A stretch of DNA of 64,000 nucleotides from Anadara kagoshimensis (GCA_021292105.1 CM037875.1:249152-313151), one strand, 5' to 3'. Shown: positions 46,700-58,184, counted from the first letter of the stretch. Numbers and translations are program-made. The notes: generated from the sequence alone by a model not told the origin.

Positions 46700-49395
46700 C
46701 TTGTACAAATGCGGCCGATTTTGGGATGATGGAAAAAAGGAATACCCGTAAAACATTGACCATCCCATCTTACTCGTACTCTAATTTACATCAGTGGCAT
46801 TTTATTCTTTTATCGATGATAAATATTGATGCAATAAAAGAAATTACATTAAGGTCAGTAGATATACTTGAACCTGTTTATTTTATCACTACTTATGAAT
46901 TAATTCATTTTGTAAAGTTTTATACGTTTACTTTTAATTAGTTTTTGGTTGAGGTCTGCTGAACCTTTCTATAAGTATGTGTCCTTAATCCCCTTACTAT
47001 CAGAGGTGTGGGTAGGTATATATACACACAAATCGCAGTTACTCGAAAAACTATTATAAGTTCAAAGTGATAAAAACAAATTTACTATTTTAATTAACTA
47101 TTTCTAGGGGTTTCCAATATTATTTAAACAGTGATCCAACTTTATTTGTCTTGCTTTGCTGTTGCCTCTATTAGCTTGTATCATGTTGTTGGTTGTAGCG
47201 GAGTACACGTTTTTTCAGTTATATATACGACACCATTTCTTATATATGTTTATGTTTTTTAATTATTCCTTTACTTTATCGTTATTGATCCTTAGCTAAT
47301 TTTTCATCATCATCTTTACTCACTCTGTTTTAAACGATTAGCACGATATAAGTAAGCATGTTACAATTAAAGACCTTCATGTTTTAGAATCGTATGTAAG
47401 GTTAACGTGCATTTTTGCCCCCTGAAGACGTGGACATATTGTGTGCATATAAACACCTCATGTTTCGTTCCTCTTAATTCTAAATTTTACAAAAAGAAAT
47501 TAGCACCCAAAACTGTAATTTATTTTATGGCATATGCTGTGTTGAATGCATCAATAAATAATTATAAAATACAAATTTAGATTAAAATGACTTATAAAGG
47601 AAAGATCGGGTAATTAAATTTCAGTAGATTTAGTATCGGTCAGACATTACGTCATTTTAATGTCTTTCTACATCTGTTCTTGACATGCTTTAACCGTTGG
47701 TCAAAATTGTATGCGTTTGACAGGAATTAATCTGACACATACGAAACTAATTATATAAAATCACTAAGTGCAGAAAAACCTTATTGTATTTCTATGTAAA
47801 TTGTTACGTAGTGAAATAAGAATAATGGCAGGCGCCGTGGTGTTTCCAGATTTGGTATAGCAATTACCACTTAAATATATTATGGTAATTTTATGCATTA
47901 TTTTAAAGTTGTGTATTGTATAGAAATCCCAGGCGGTATTTATATTTAACACGAGTAGATATATCTTAATCCTTTGTCGACCATATCCCATTTTCAGACG
48001 CCGTTATCTCCTGTTAAGATCAATATATTTCAGTATTTAATACTAATGCTGCAACACAAAAAACCTTAAGAGATTCTGAAATACGGATAAATCATTTATT
48101 TTAGCTCCTGTCTTGAGCTCAGATTCTGTTTTAACGTCGTTCTGATCTGTATATTATTTGATTGAAGACATAACACGTAAGCGGTATTTGAGAAGTTCGT
48201 GGATGATTTTAAAGAATTAATTCTCCATAGCTTTAATAATCTTCTCACAACAAATACATTTGTCTTTTAACGTTTCGTGATATCTTTTTGTAATAAATCT
48301 AAAATGATCGCAGAAAAGTTTGTTTAATATCAGGGAGTGTTAATGCATTTGTCACACAAAATGTTTTTATTGTCAAATTTGTTTTAAAAACAGATGTGTG
48401 TCTAAAACCCGTCAGATTTTAAATTTGTTTTATTTTCGATAGTAACCTACTTTGAATAATCATTAGGCATTAATAGCAAGGGCGGTATCCACACAAAATG
48501 AATTATCCGGTCCAAGATGGTTTTGGCACTTCAAAAACACACCCTGAAATCTGATTTAGATATTATTACCGATGGCTGTCCGATGATGTAAGTTTTACAA
48601 TCACTGATCGTTATACTTGGTATCTTTTTCGTGTTTCTTTTTTTTCATATTGTTTCAAGCACTTCTTCAACACTGCGTTCTTGACCATAGCTTTGATCAT
48701 TCGGTATTCTTGTTAACATTTTGTGATCTTGTCGTTATTAACATTGTGTTGTAGAGAGTATATTTGTCATTCAACTTCCATAAACAATTTAAATACGTCA
48801 CCTAGAATCTCAGCCAGAAAATAACACATTAACAGCCTTACGTTAAAGCAGAAACTGTAATCAATAGAAGATAAATGATCTGTAAAGAAAATAAAGGTTC
48901 CTGATGTTGATTGCCCATGCTGACATTTTAAACGTAAATAATGTTAAAGTTAAAAGGTTTGCCGTTAATCAGCGGTCTTTATACTGCCATATTTCCTGTT
49001 TTTCCGCTTCGTCTTTTGGTTTGTTATCTCTTTGGTTATAATATTTTCAACAAAAAATTAAGGAACACATCAAAAATCATTATTTAGTTTTGTAGAACGT
49101 AAATCATATAATTTCATCTTCAGACTCCTCATAGTTTCATTAATGAGATTTAATTCCATTCACAAAAAAAATCTTCATTACATCTTTTAGTATATATATA
49201 TATATATTACCTCAAAATTTTACTTCGAAAACTTTTCTACAATGGAACGAAGAAATTTGCAACACAACCTTTAGCACGAGGCAATAAAAGATATAACGGT
49301 TAAAAAGAAAAAGCCTAAAGATTATATAGCCAAACTTTGGACGGTCACTGTAATAAATATTATATAGTGTTTTGGTTATAACCCTATGGGCCCTG
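46696..49395. other. AT-rich intron sequence
   Basis: 2.7 kb with no recognisable exon, repeat or RNA gene; short frames only. A (TA)n run of about 8 occurs at 49,192-49,207. Confidence 0.5.
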
Positions 49396-49460
49396 CACGA
49401 TGGGAGGTAAAAAAGCTCATAGAACGGGGTATATATTGCCACAACAAATCAAACATTTTA

Positions 49461-51529
49461 CTATTTTCCAATATAGTCCCCATTTACTCCAATGCACTTA
49501 GCCCACTTTTCTTTCAGACTGCCTATACCTTTGAAATAGAAGTCTTCGGTTTGGTCCTGAAACAATGCCTCTGTGGCAGCCTTAAGGCCATCATCATCAG
49601 AAAATCTGATTTCCCGTAAATGGGATTTCAAATTTCTAAATAGGAAATAATCACTGGGTGCCAAATCGGGACTGTAAGGTGGGTGATTAAGTTGTTCGAA
49701 CTTGCATTCACGAATCGCTGCTTGTTCAATCCTTGACCTGTGCACAGGAGCATTGTCATGAAGAAGCAATATCCCTCGGCTCAACTTCCCCCTCCTTTTT
49801 TATTTAATACTGTGAAATCATTAATTTTCGTTGGGTCCAATTTTCGTGGAATCGGTAAAAAATAACATTTCGTTGGGACGTAAATTCGTGGTTTTTCTGT
49901 TATGTCAAAAATGTAGTTTGTCCTTTGAGCCTTGATAACGGGTAGGAAGTCATCATTTGTTTGTTTATCGGCACCTATAGAAAAAGTTATTTGTTGAAAT
50001 AAGAAAGCAATAAACCGTGACAGAGACGCGGATTAATGACTAAGTCTTGGGTAGGCGCTAATTACCTGTAATCATTATATCAGTAACAACAAGTACACAA
50101 GCGATGTGACACCTGGCCTGAGTAGATCTACCTGTTACGTTGTACAAATAAGCGGTAATTAATTTAGATTTAACAGTTTATGCATAGAACATCAATCACA
50201 ACGTGTTTTATAATCACTTTACACGAAACTGAATGTTTTTCTGTGACATCGGCAACTTTATAAAAATTCTAATTATTGACCTCTGATGACTTAATCAGCT
50301 GTTTACGAGAGTAACAATGGCGGCTCTTACCGATTCGAATGAAGTTTCGTTTTTAGAAATCAAACAACTGACTTAGTAATAATAAATATAAAACAGGTTT
50401 ATAGAGATTGTTAAAATGTTTATTTAATTAATATGTAATCGGATTGGAATTTAAATGAGACGGGCCATAATTGATGATAAAAGTTACGGTTAGAAACCTG
50501 TCTGTCCCTATCGTCCAGACCAGTTCCTAATTGAAAACAAACATTTAAAAAAATTAATGAAGAATTTATTAAACATAATATATGTACTTAAATAATTTTC
50601 ATAATTAAATCAAACATCCACTCATCTTTACCTCGTTAAATGTTTGTGTTTATGTGCGAGTTACGCTAGAGCAAAAAAATATGGTACATATATGCATGTC
50701 CATTAGTTATCATATATCTTGTCTTTTTACTTGAGGTTAATATTTCGTGGTAGTCGTAAATTCGTGGTTCAGACTGTCCACTAAAACCACGAAAATTGAT
50801 CCCCAACGAAAATTAATGATTTCACAGTAGCAGCTTTCAGCTGCTTCATTAGATCAGCATAGTAAGCCCCAGTGATAGAAATTCCAGCATGTTTATTATT
50901 GATTAACAGAACACCCTTAGAACAGTGGTCATGACTTTGCCAACTAATGGTTGGGTTTTAAATTTCTTTGGTGGGGTCGAGCTAGGCTGCTTCCATTGCA
51001 TGGGCTCTTTTTTTGTTTCTGGTTCTCAATGATGAATCCATGCTTCATCACCAGTTACTAAACGTAAATGGAGGCTCTCCGGGTTATCATTATAAAAGCC
51101 AAGAAGCTCCCGACTTGACTGAAGTCCTTAGAAGCGATCCTGCACATTAAGGTTTCTGGGAACCCATCTTGCGGATACTTTTCACATCCTAAGATGCTCG
51201 TGGATAACTGTGTATACACTTCCATGTGAAATGTCACACTCCCTAGCTATGTCATCAATCCTAATTCGACGATCATTCATGATGAGGGTCTCAACAGACG
51301 TGACCATTTCCTTTGTGATGGCATCAGTTTACCGACCTGACCGTGGGTCATCCTTTAGTGAGGTGCGTCCACGTTTAAATTCAGCTGACCATTTTGCCAC
51401 CGTGGAATAGGCAGGATCACTATTACCGTACACCTCGGCCATTCGCCGGTGAATTTCTTTGGCACTTGATCCCTTTACTGTGAGGAACTGTATTACTGCC
51501 ATAAACTCAACATTTTGATTTTCCATCAT
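49461..51529 (-). pseudogene. mariner transposase (DD34D), inactivated
   Basis: The N-terminal frame (51,329-51,529) gives FMAVIQFLTVKGSSAKEIHR, the first helix-turn-helix, and VYGNSDPAYSTVAKWSAEFK with RGRTSL and DDPRSGR. Decayed sequence follows (RRIRIDDIARECDISHGSV, SARWVPRNLN, GDEAWIHH with the first catalytic Asp). The C-terminal frame (49,461-49,784) has LLHDNAPVHRSRIE and HPPYSPDLAPSDYFLF. Exactly 34 residues separate the Asp of HDN from the Asp of PSD, the mariner signature. Lesions: a small frame-shifting deletion near KVMTTVL/GVLLIN, a TAA in place of GAA just before KRRGKLSRG, other stops, and a 1-kb insertion. It would not yield a working cut-and-paste transposase. Confidence 0.9.
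49810..50827. mobile_element. TIR element nested in the mariner transposase
   Basis: 1,018 bp flanked by TA on both sides (49,808-49,809 and 50,828-50,829). The ends are inverted: CTGTGAAATCATTAATTTTC at the left, and the same 20 bases as the reverse complement of the right end. Imperfect similarity continues (AATTTTCGTGG; TAAATTCGTGGTTTT). The interior is AT-rich with no transposase. The TA duplication and long TIRs fit a Tc1/mariner-mobilised MITE. Removing it rejoins mariner codons for KAA|IK exactly, proving it arrived after the mariner. Confidence 0.9.
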
Positions 51530-51904
51530 TGCTTGATGGTCACCAATTTTGAATGCTTTTGAGAATTACACAAATATGTTGTGAAAAAATAAACTTGATA
51601 TGTTTAAAATGGCGGAATGTTGTGTTGTCTAAATAAAAGTAAAAGTAAAGAAAATGTTTGTTACGCTTGACTGAATACGCTGTTCTATGAACTTTCTGAC
51701 TTCCCCTCGTATTAATCCTTCCACCTGTTTAACAACCAGTGGTCTATAAATATACCAGATTTCAAAAAATTCTAAATAATAAAGTTCATTTTGAAAATTT
51801 TTGTTCAATGTTTTATATATTTGATATATTGTTTACTAAATTCGTCCAATCATGTTTGCTCAACATTTATTTATATTTACATTTTGTCTGTTTTCTGTTC
51901 TACA

Positions 51905-52406
51905 CAAGGTTTCAGAGCAATTGCGTTCATATCGGCTATGAACTGCAAGATCTACCTTGGTGACGCCACGGGAATTCCATTCACAACAATCGGCGTATGA
52001 ATACACAATATGAAATACTCAAAATATATTTAGTTTTAACTTTTTATTGATTGTTTGCATAATTGTGATTATTTATTACCGAAATAATTGTATTTAAAAA
52101 AAAATTGAACAATTTAATAGAAATTTTGTATGCAATTTGTTGTTTTTTCCACGCACTATTTTGTCCTAGAATTTCTGGCGCCAAACTGCACAGCTGATCA
52201 GTTGGATCTGCTGTTCCATCAGCTGTTCCGTTAATCGAAAATCGTTGTTGACAAAGCGCGGAATTAAAATTTTCTAAAATGATTTTGAACTAAGAAAAAG
52301 AAAAAAATAGTTTTCAACGTAAATATAACAATTGAACTGTTTAGAAATGCGGTTCATAGTCGATATGAACGCAATTGATATGCAAGCAAACTGAATAACG
52401 CGCGTT
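51905..52406. mobile_element. MITE copy 1, long form
   Basis: Begins ACAAGGTTTCAGAGCAATTG, CGTTCATATCGGCTATGAAC and ends TGCGGTTCATAGTCGATATG, AACGCAATTGATATGCAAG. The 30-bp core CAATTGCGTTCATATCGGCT... is an inverted repeat of the right end with one or two mismatches. The interior is AT-rich with a GC-richer block (52,165-52,255), and has no coding. Confidence 0.75.
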
Positions 52407-52411
52407 AACCT

Positions 52412-52682
52412 ACACAAGGTTTCAGAGCAATTGCGTTCATATCGGCTATGAACTGCAAGATCTACCTTGGTGACGTCACGGGAATTCAATTCACAACAAT
52501 CGGCGTATGAATACACAATATGAAATACACAAAACCGGAACTTTTTATTGATTGTTTGCATAATTGTGATTATTTATTACCGAAATAATTGTATTTAATT
52601 AAAAATTGAACTGTTTAGAAATGCGGTTCATAGTCGATATGAACGCAATTGATATGCAAGGCAAACTAATCATAACGCGCTA
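52412..52682. mobile_element. MITE copy 2, internally deleted
   Basis: Same ends and same orientation as 51,905-52,406, directly adjacent, but missing about 230 bp of the interior. A shared tail (AATAACGCGCGTTAACC and AATCATAACGCGCTACTG) follows each copy. Confidence 0.75.
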
Positions 52683-52999
52683 CTGTTAAATAATCGTAAC
52701 TGTTTGAGGGTCATGAGTATAAACTACAATCACAACATCAACATCGATCATTTCTATTGTCAAATCTAAACATTGATATCTTATATTACTGAGATGATAA
52801 ATGATTATTAAATTCCTTTTTTAAATTCGGAGTTATTTCTGTGATCGATAGCATCTTTCGGTTTGCATCAATTATTCAAAAACGTTATTAATTTCATATA
52901 AATCCAAATATAGAAGGATGGTTTTCAAATTTTATTAAACAGTAACAGGAGTGCATTTATGCAAAATATAATAATTTCCTACCTTGAATGATTACTATG
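52683..52999. other. AT-rich intron sequence, perhaps part of a hammerhead unit
   Basis: Leads into the hammerhead motif at 53,000. Part of it (CATATAAATCCAAATATAG) is weakly like the spacer of other units. No gene. Confidence 0.35.
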
Positions 53000-53047
53000 T
53001 TTACTACTGATGAGGAATTGTATTTCGAAACATCCATCTACTGTTGT
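53000..53047 (+). ncRNA. Hammerhead ribozyme with intact core boxes
   Basis: Plus strand: CTGATGA (53,007-53,013), stem II GGAAT-TGT-ATTTC (one G-U pair), GAAA (53,027-53,030), CATCCATC with an ATC triplet ending at 53,038, then TACTGTTGTAAAATT. All catalytic-core nucleotides are present. Stem I is weak (mismatch at the third pair) and stem III is disrupted (C-A), so activity is doubtful. Confidence 0.65.
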
Positions 53048-53261
53048 AAAATTACAATATGTAATTATGTAATTTATTCACGAAATAACGTATGATCGTG
53101 TCCTTTGAATTCTTTTCGAAGGAAATATCCCTTCTTATTAAACAACTACATGTAATTTTAATAATACTATCGCTCTATGCATTTTAAGCGATTTCGCTAT
53201 ATTTGCATGTGTTTAAACTATATTTTTTCCCCATGTTTTCTTAACGAGTTGGTTAATCAAA

Positions 53262-53630
53262 AACAAACATACTAATCCATGTCCGAATCACAATCCAGAA
53301 GCAAAGTAAAAACTTTGGAACTGACAAGTCATGTTAAACACGTTAACCTCCACCAAAGGAAGTGAGGCCGGGTGCTCCGGAAGGTTAAGCACCTTCTGTT
53401 TAGCTAGCTTCACCCGCAATGTGTGTAATCAAAATTCTGTTAAAGGAAAATGGAACTATGGGACGTCAAATATATCAATGTCAATCCTGGACACAGAGAC
53501 ATCACACTTATCAACAATACTGTGATGACAGTCATAAAACTTTTTAGGACCTTCATACGTCTAGACTTGCAATATCTCTGAATCAACAATTTATTTGCAA
53601 GAAGCCTTTTTCTTGTAAATTGTAGACTGT
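53262..53630 (-). mobile_element. Retroelement R, 3' part
   Basis: Plus-strand landmarks: ACATACTAATCCATGTCCGA, GGCCGGGTGCTCCGGAAGG, TTTAGCTAGCTTCACCCGC and ATCCTGGACACAGAGACATC, ending near AATTTATTTGCAAGAAGCC. It lies just before exon 2 of the cysteine-rich gene (about 120 bp from the acceptor). Non-coding now. Confidence 0.8.
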
Positions 53631-53749
53631 TATTAAACTAATATACACATTTTTCTACATGTATTTTGGTGAGTTCCATACACTTATTGTATTATACCTA
53701 AGTCTGTTATAAACAACTTGTACTAAACCGCATTTTTCTGTATTTTCAG

Positions 53750-53852
53750 TGAGTTCGGAAAGTTGTAATTTCTTTGAAGGTTCCAATACATACGTAAGGA
53801 TATGTTCTGCTGGATGTTGTGATAACACTTGTTGTACGGATGATTATAAAAC
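53750..53852 (+). CDS. Cysteine-rich membrane protein, exon 2: ectodomain
   Basis: A 103-bp exon between TGTATTTTCAG|TG and AAAAC|GTATGT (phase 1 in, phase 2 out). It encodes VSSESCNFFEGSNTYVRICS followed by AGCCDNTCCTDDYK. The cysteine pattern C-x12-C-x3-CC-x3-CC directly before a membrane helix resembles small Shisa/CYYR1-type membrane proteins, which share a CC...CC knot ahead of the TM. The residues are too few to assign the family firmly. All six cysteines are in this one exon, so it would fold as a unit. Confidence 0.8.
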
Positions 53853-53954
53853 GTATGTAGTATCTCAAAGTTTACCCATTTTATTCAATAAATGTATGGC
53901 TGCACCTGTCATCTTTCTGATACAACAGATAATTGTTACCGTTGTAGAGGAGTA

Positions 53955-54160
53955 GTTTTGTTTTACACACCAGTGAAGTGGGATAGTGGAGGAAACCAGT
54001 GTCCTGAGAAATCACCGACTATCGACAACAAAACTGACAAACTTTACCACACTAGGATATGTCTATAATAGGATTCAATTCAAGGCTGTTAAAGGATATG
54101 TGATCCTTCAGTAGGTGTTTTAAACCACTGGACCACCGAGGACTCTCATTGTGTACAGCC
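53955..54160 (-). mobile_element. Possible tRNA-derived SINE
   Basis: On the minus strand: GGTGGTCCAGTGGTTTAAAA (A-box-like), then AAGGA-TCACATA-TCCTT, a perfect 5-bp stem with a 7-nt loop like an anticodon arm. After it comes TTGAATTGAATCC (B-box-like) and a body containing GGTTTCCTCCACTATCCCAC. The order and spacing match a tRNA head. T-arm pairing and the acceptor stem are not convincing, so I call it a SINE rather than a tRNA. It sits in intron 2. Confidence 0.5.
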
Positions 54161-54453
54161 AATGCTCCTTATTGGGCAGTTAACGACAGTCAGGGCAATA
54201 CATTGTCTTAAATGTTGATTACAGATTAATTTCTCTCTAGTGGACTTTTCCTAGACGGCATAGGTATACATGAAGTGAAGTTTAATTCGTTAGGACATTA
54301 TTCATACATTCCTTTCACCAACAATGGTCACAATTACCTTTTCATTTTAATCCATTGTTCTTATAAAACTGACCTAAGCTACCGCTTTGGTTTTAAGAAA
54401 TTGTTAATATGATGTGACCTTACTCTGACCTTTTTTAACTTTATGTATTTCAG

Positions 54454-54569
54454 ACTTGCTATTATTCTTGGAACTGTATTTGGATGCTTACTCCTTATAA
54501 TAATCGTTGCCATAATAGTTATTTGTTTAACACGTGAAAGATGGTCTAAACGGGTTGTTCCACGTAGAG
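54454..54569 (+). CDS. Cysteine-rich membrane protein, exon 3: transmembrane helix
   Basis: A 116-bp exon from TATGTATTTCAG|A to AGAG|GTAAGA (phase 2 in, phase 1 out). It encodes TLAIILGTVFGCLLLIIIVA then IIVICLTRERWSKRVVPRR. There is one hydrophobic span of about 24 residues, with a basic RERWSKRVVPRR stretch after it as a stop-transfer signal. That predicts a type I topology with the cysteine knot outside. Confidence 0.85.
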
Positions 54570-54839
54570 GTAAGATCGCTCACGAAAGGAATAAAAAATC
54601 ATACCAAACCAATACCAGTCACATAGATCTATTTATTTAATCTTCGCGATATCTCGTAGCATCATGCACTTCTAAATCGCAAAAGTAGCATCGTTTATGT
54701 GTTTAACTGTTGGGCATGAATTTTATATTGCAAAGAAAGGTGTTGCTAATCTTTAGCAGCAATATACAGTATAGAGGAACGGAAGGCGAATGGACACATG
54801 GTACTTTGCATCCCTGTCAAGAATCTGCCTATTTCAGTA

Positions 54840-55445
54840 TGTGGAATTGAATGGTTGGGTGACAGTCTTCTCTCCTTATACGAATAAAGACACAAATCAG
54901 CAGGCAAAAGTCACAGTTTGTGTCTATTGGTATACCGATTGTCTGTAGGAAAAGAAATTTTATCACCGAAAACCGCAAATATGTTGTCTATAAAAGATAT
55001 GATGGATTCTTTAAGTTCTTCTTCACACTTAGACTAATACCGCAGTTAACGACGCCCACGAAAGGCTACATTTGATTTTGTATGTCGAATTTGATCACTT
55101 CTTTTTTTCTATTGTCAACTAACCTTTTCTTTCAATGAATATACCAACTTCTTATGCTAATGGTATATTTGTTTCACAATTAATACACTGTAGTAAAGTT
55201 TACTCCAACTATGGGAACTATATACAACGAAGCAAGCTGCTTAGAGATTAAGTGTTGCAAAACAATATTGCAAACCTTGGCTTTTAAAGCCCTAATAAAG
55301 TTTTATGGCGGGTATCGAAATATTATGATAAGTATGACGCCTGGATGTATGCGACGATTCATAGTTCCATGTTTATTTCATTCTCGATTTTAATTTCATG
55401 CATGTCGGATGTGGCTAAGTAAACATAATATGTTTTTTTATATTT
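54840..55445. mobile_element. Retroelement R composite: inverted RT piece followed by plus-strand piece
   Basis: 54,840-55,000 matches the minus-strand RT region of 38,870-39,055 (TGACAGTCTTCTCTCC, TTGGTATACCGATTG). From about 55,000 the sequence reads in the plus direction (TTCTTTAAGTTCTTCTTCAC, GACGCCCACGAAAGGCTAC), ending near 55,445. The head-to-head junction resembles the 37.8/38.2-kb pair and may reflect 5' inversion on insertion. Within intron 3. Confidence 0.7.
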
Positions 55446-55563
55446 TTATAAAATTATATATAATTATAAACTTTGTATGATTTATAAAGGATTGTAGTTT
55501 GTTGTTATATTGGTGGCCATACACAATCCCATTTTATATTCTTATATAACTTCTTTGTTTCAG

Positions 55564-55625
55564 ATAAAAAGACAAGAGATGACGAGATAGTTTTACAAGA
55601 TATCAATTCAAAGCCGTCAGAATAA
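55564..55625 (+). CDS. Cysteine-rich membrane protein, exon 4: cytoplasmic tail and stop
   Basis: After CTTTGTTTCAG the frame (G|AT) reads DKKTRDDEIVLQDINSKPSE and stops with TAA at 55,623-55,625. The tail is short, charged and acidic in its second half. A polyadenylation site was not fixed; AATAAA strings occur at 55,621 (too close) and near 56,390. Confidence 0.8.
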
Positions 55626-56914
55626 AGTTCTAGGAGCTCTGACGTGTGATGTGTTTACTATGTTATGTGTCATTTACATGTAATAATTACGAAAAAAAAT
55701 CACAAAACTTTTACTTTATACTACGTGTGATGCGATAAATGGAAACAAAACATTATTGTTTTCAGTGATTCTATTTAAAATGCAATTGTTATAATAGTAA
55801 AGCATTATCCATTAAGAATTTCTTTGGGAAGAAGACGGTTTGTTTCGCGTGAAAATTGTATAATGGAATGGTATAACGGAGGATTATCGTGTCTTGAACA
55901 ATTGTAAACATTTGTCCACAAAACATAGCGTCTATCACTTATTATTCAAAACGACGTTGTTAAGATTGAGAAGACTATTTTATTTTTATTTTTTTCGGGG
56001 GGGGGGGGGTTGTGATAGTTGACAAACTGTTGACCAGTTAAAGGCAGTTATATGTAAACTTTAAATTATACTTGTTTGTGCTTCCTTGAAACTGTGTTTT
56101 GAGTCTGATAAAACTAATAATGCCTGTTGTTTATCAAAGAGCTGACTTTGAAACGGATTTCCCCTCAAGGAATATAATCACTAAATTACTATATTAAACG
56201 AATTCTCCATGATATAGAGTTTTTGGTAAATACTGTCTTCTAAAGTTATGATTTATTCCAATAAGATTGGGACTATATATAATGGTATATTTATTTATTT
56301 ATTTTTTCATTTTTATAAATGTATATTTGAAAAAGTGTGCTATGTGCTATGTGTTTATTATTTGTGATTTTTGTTTTATATTAAATAAATGCAGTTTTAG
56401 TTATCTGCCTTTTTTATTTATAATTCAATTTGCCTGTTACGTTTTCATCAATGGATTGGCTCTCAGTGACGTCATGTTATTATGGATGACGCTACGCGAA
56501 TTATTCAGTGTGCTAAATGGCCAATTCTTTCATACTCTCATAACAAAATAAAAAATAAACTTCATTCTTATAGTGATATAATTTAATAAAGAGTCAATTT
56601 GTGTATTGCTCTGATCACGATTCCTTCACTAATATTGTGATTGTGACTACTGAAATTGTGGAAGAATCCGTAGCACCCGAAGAAAACCACAAACCTTTGG
56701 CAAGCAAACTTGGTCATACTTACATAAACCCAAATGGGATCCAGACCACGGAAGTGAGACAATATGGTCCGTTAATGCTCTTTAGACTTTAGACATTTTT
56801 TTCATCCATATGTACCAAAAACATGCATAAGTCGCTGCGGTTAAGAACACGCAAATAAAAGAAACGACTTAGCTACATAAAGAAACAACTGATTATGTAA
56901 TTTCGGAGAATCTA
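55626..56914. other. 3' flank of the cysteine-rich gene, nothing else recognised
   Basis: Contains a poly-G run (55,997-56,009) and AT-rich frames (for example 56,267-56,551, hydrophobic, 94 codons) without splice or homology support. Some of it is probably 3' UTR. Confidence 0.5.
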
Positions 56915-56968
56915 TAACAAACATACCCACCCATGCCCAAACCACAATCCCAAAGCTTAGCAAGAACT
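56915..56968 (-). mobile_element. Retroelement R, extreme 3' end
   Basis: Only ACAAACATACCCACCCATGC, CCAAACCACAATCCCAAAGC remains, matching the last ~50 bp of the family. Confidence 0.5.
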
Positions 56969-57566
56969 TGTGTCTTCCCACTTAGCCACCATTTTAAAAT
57001 TTCCTATTCCCATTTACAGCCAACATTGTTAAATAAACATTTAAGATTTCACCTGGAAAGTTTTTGCAATAGTCTTTTTCAGCAAAATTCTATTTTAAGT
57101 AGAATATCAATCTACAATTAGTTCAAAATTAAATATTCCATTATAAAATTAATGTTAACAATGTAAATAAATAAATAAAATCAAATAAAATTAAAAAGAA
57201 AGAAAGAAAGAAATATTTGAAATAAAAAGAAATATATATATATTGAAGTTAATAAAAAATAAATATTTAAAATAGATAAATATATGTTTTAATGGTGAAT
57301 GTTTTTTATTAAATATATGTGTCTGTAGAGGTTTGGTCAATTTAGCCATCTCATTATATTCTATAATTTCTAATATTTTTTTTCCATTAATTGAAATATG
57401 CACATTTGCCTGTTTCAATAAGACAAACAATTTAAAAGTGATGCAACTGAGTTTTTTTCTCAAAAACGATTGATATTATAAAATCTTTTTATTATTAATC
57501 GTTCTTAAATATCATAATAGCTTTGTTGTGAATATTTTCTCTAAAAACTTGAATTCATGCACCTAA

Positions 57567-58096
57567 AGTGGGCACAGGAAATTTGAGCGAAAATTTAATA
57601 AGTGATAGTGGACATTTGAGCGACTTCTTTAGTGGACATTTGATCGACAGATTTTAAACATTTCCTGTATTTTACGATGGACATTTTAGTGACAGTTTAA
57701 ATATACTTTCTGCTCCAGTATGAAGGACAGAGAAAGAAAACGCTAAATATTTGCCAGAATTTTAACAGAAATTAGTAAATAATGATCGCAACAGATTTAC
57801 ATGTACCCCGGAATTAAAATTTCAGTCTAGAACAGATATGTTATTTTACATTAAACATTATCCTGTAAATTTTACTAAGTTTTAACAGTGCTAGACTGTT
57901 AATAAATTTTATAAATTTAAATGTGTTTTTTTCAAAAACTTTATCCTTGCTCAAAATCCTACATCCACATCCACAATTGAAAGAAGAGGACAAGAAAAAA
58001 TGTCGCTCAAATGTCAACCGTATATTTGGAATTTCGTTTTAGATTGGTTAAAATTCTTTTCCTCAAATGTCCATTACTTCATCACTCAAATGTCCG

Positions 58097-58128
<32 letters not shown>

Positions 58129-58168
58129 CTTTTGTCCTATGCTTTCCCTCAAATGCCCTGTGCCACCT
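57567..58168. mobile_element. MITE with subterminal GGACATTTGAGCGAC repeats
   Basis: Left AGTGGGCACAGGAAATTTGAG and right (reverse complement) AGGTGGCACAGGGCATTTGAG form inverted ends. Near both ends the motif (G)GACATTTGAGYGAC recurs: three times on the left, and on the right in inverse as GTCGCTCAAATGTC, CTCAAATGTCC and CACTCAAATGTCC. A poly-T tract (58,097-58,125) lies inside. No coding. Confidence 0.7.
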
Positions 58169-58184
58169 CAAACTTCTTAACAAC

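Larger units (their letters stand above)
49396..51712 (-). mobile_element. mariner element with TIRs, interrupted
   Basis: Minus-strand element. The 5' end (reverse complement at 51,712) reads CGAGGGGAAGTCAGAAAGTTC then ATAGAACAGCGTATT. The 3' end on the plus strand at 49,396 reads CGATGGGAGGTAAAAAAGCTC then ATAGAACGGGGTATA, so the ~35-bp inverted repeats are still visible. The right flank shows TA; the left has CA, perhaps a mutated TA target duplication. It carries a decayed transposase and is split by a later insertion at 49,810-50,827. Confidence 0.85.

Noticed and set aside
46542..46751. ORFs with YIYIYI tracts
   Set aside because: Produced by the (TA)n microsatellite.
50285..50310. CTGATGA match considered as a hammerhead
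   Set aside because: No stem II, GAAA or pairing arms in the right order; a chance heptamer.
56267..56551. 94-codon hydrophobic plus-strand ORF
   Set aside because: AT-driven composition (F, I, Y and L rich), no splice or homology support; likely 3' flank or UTR.
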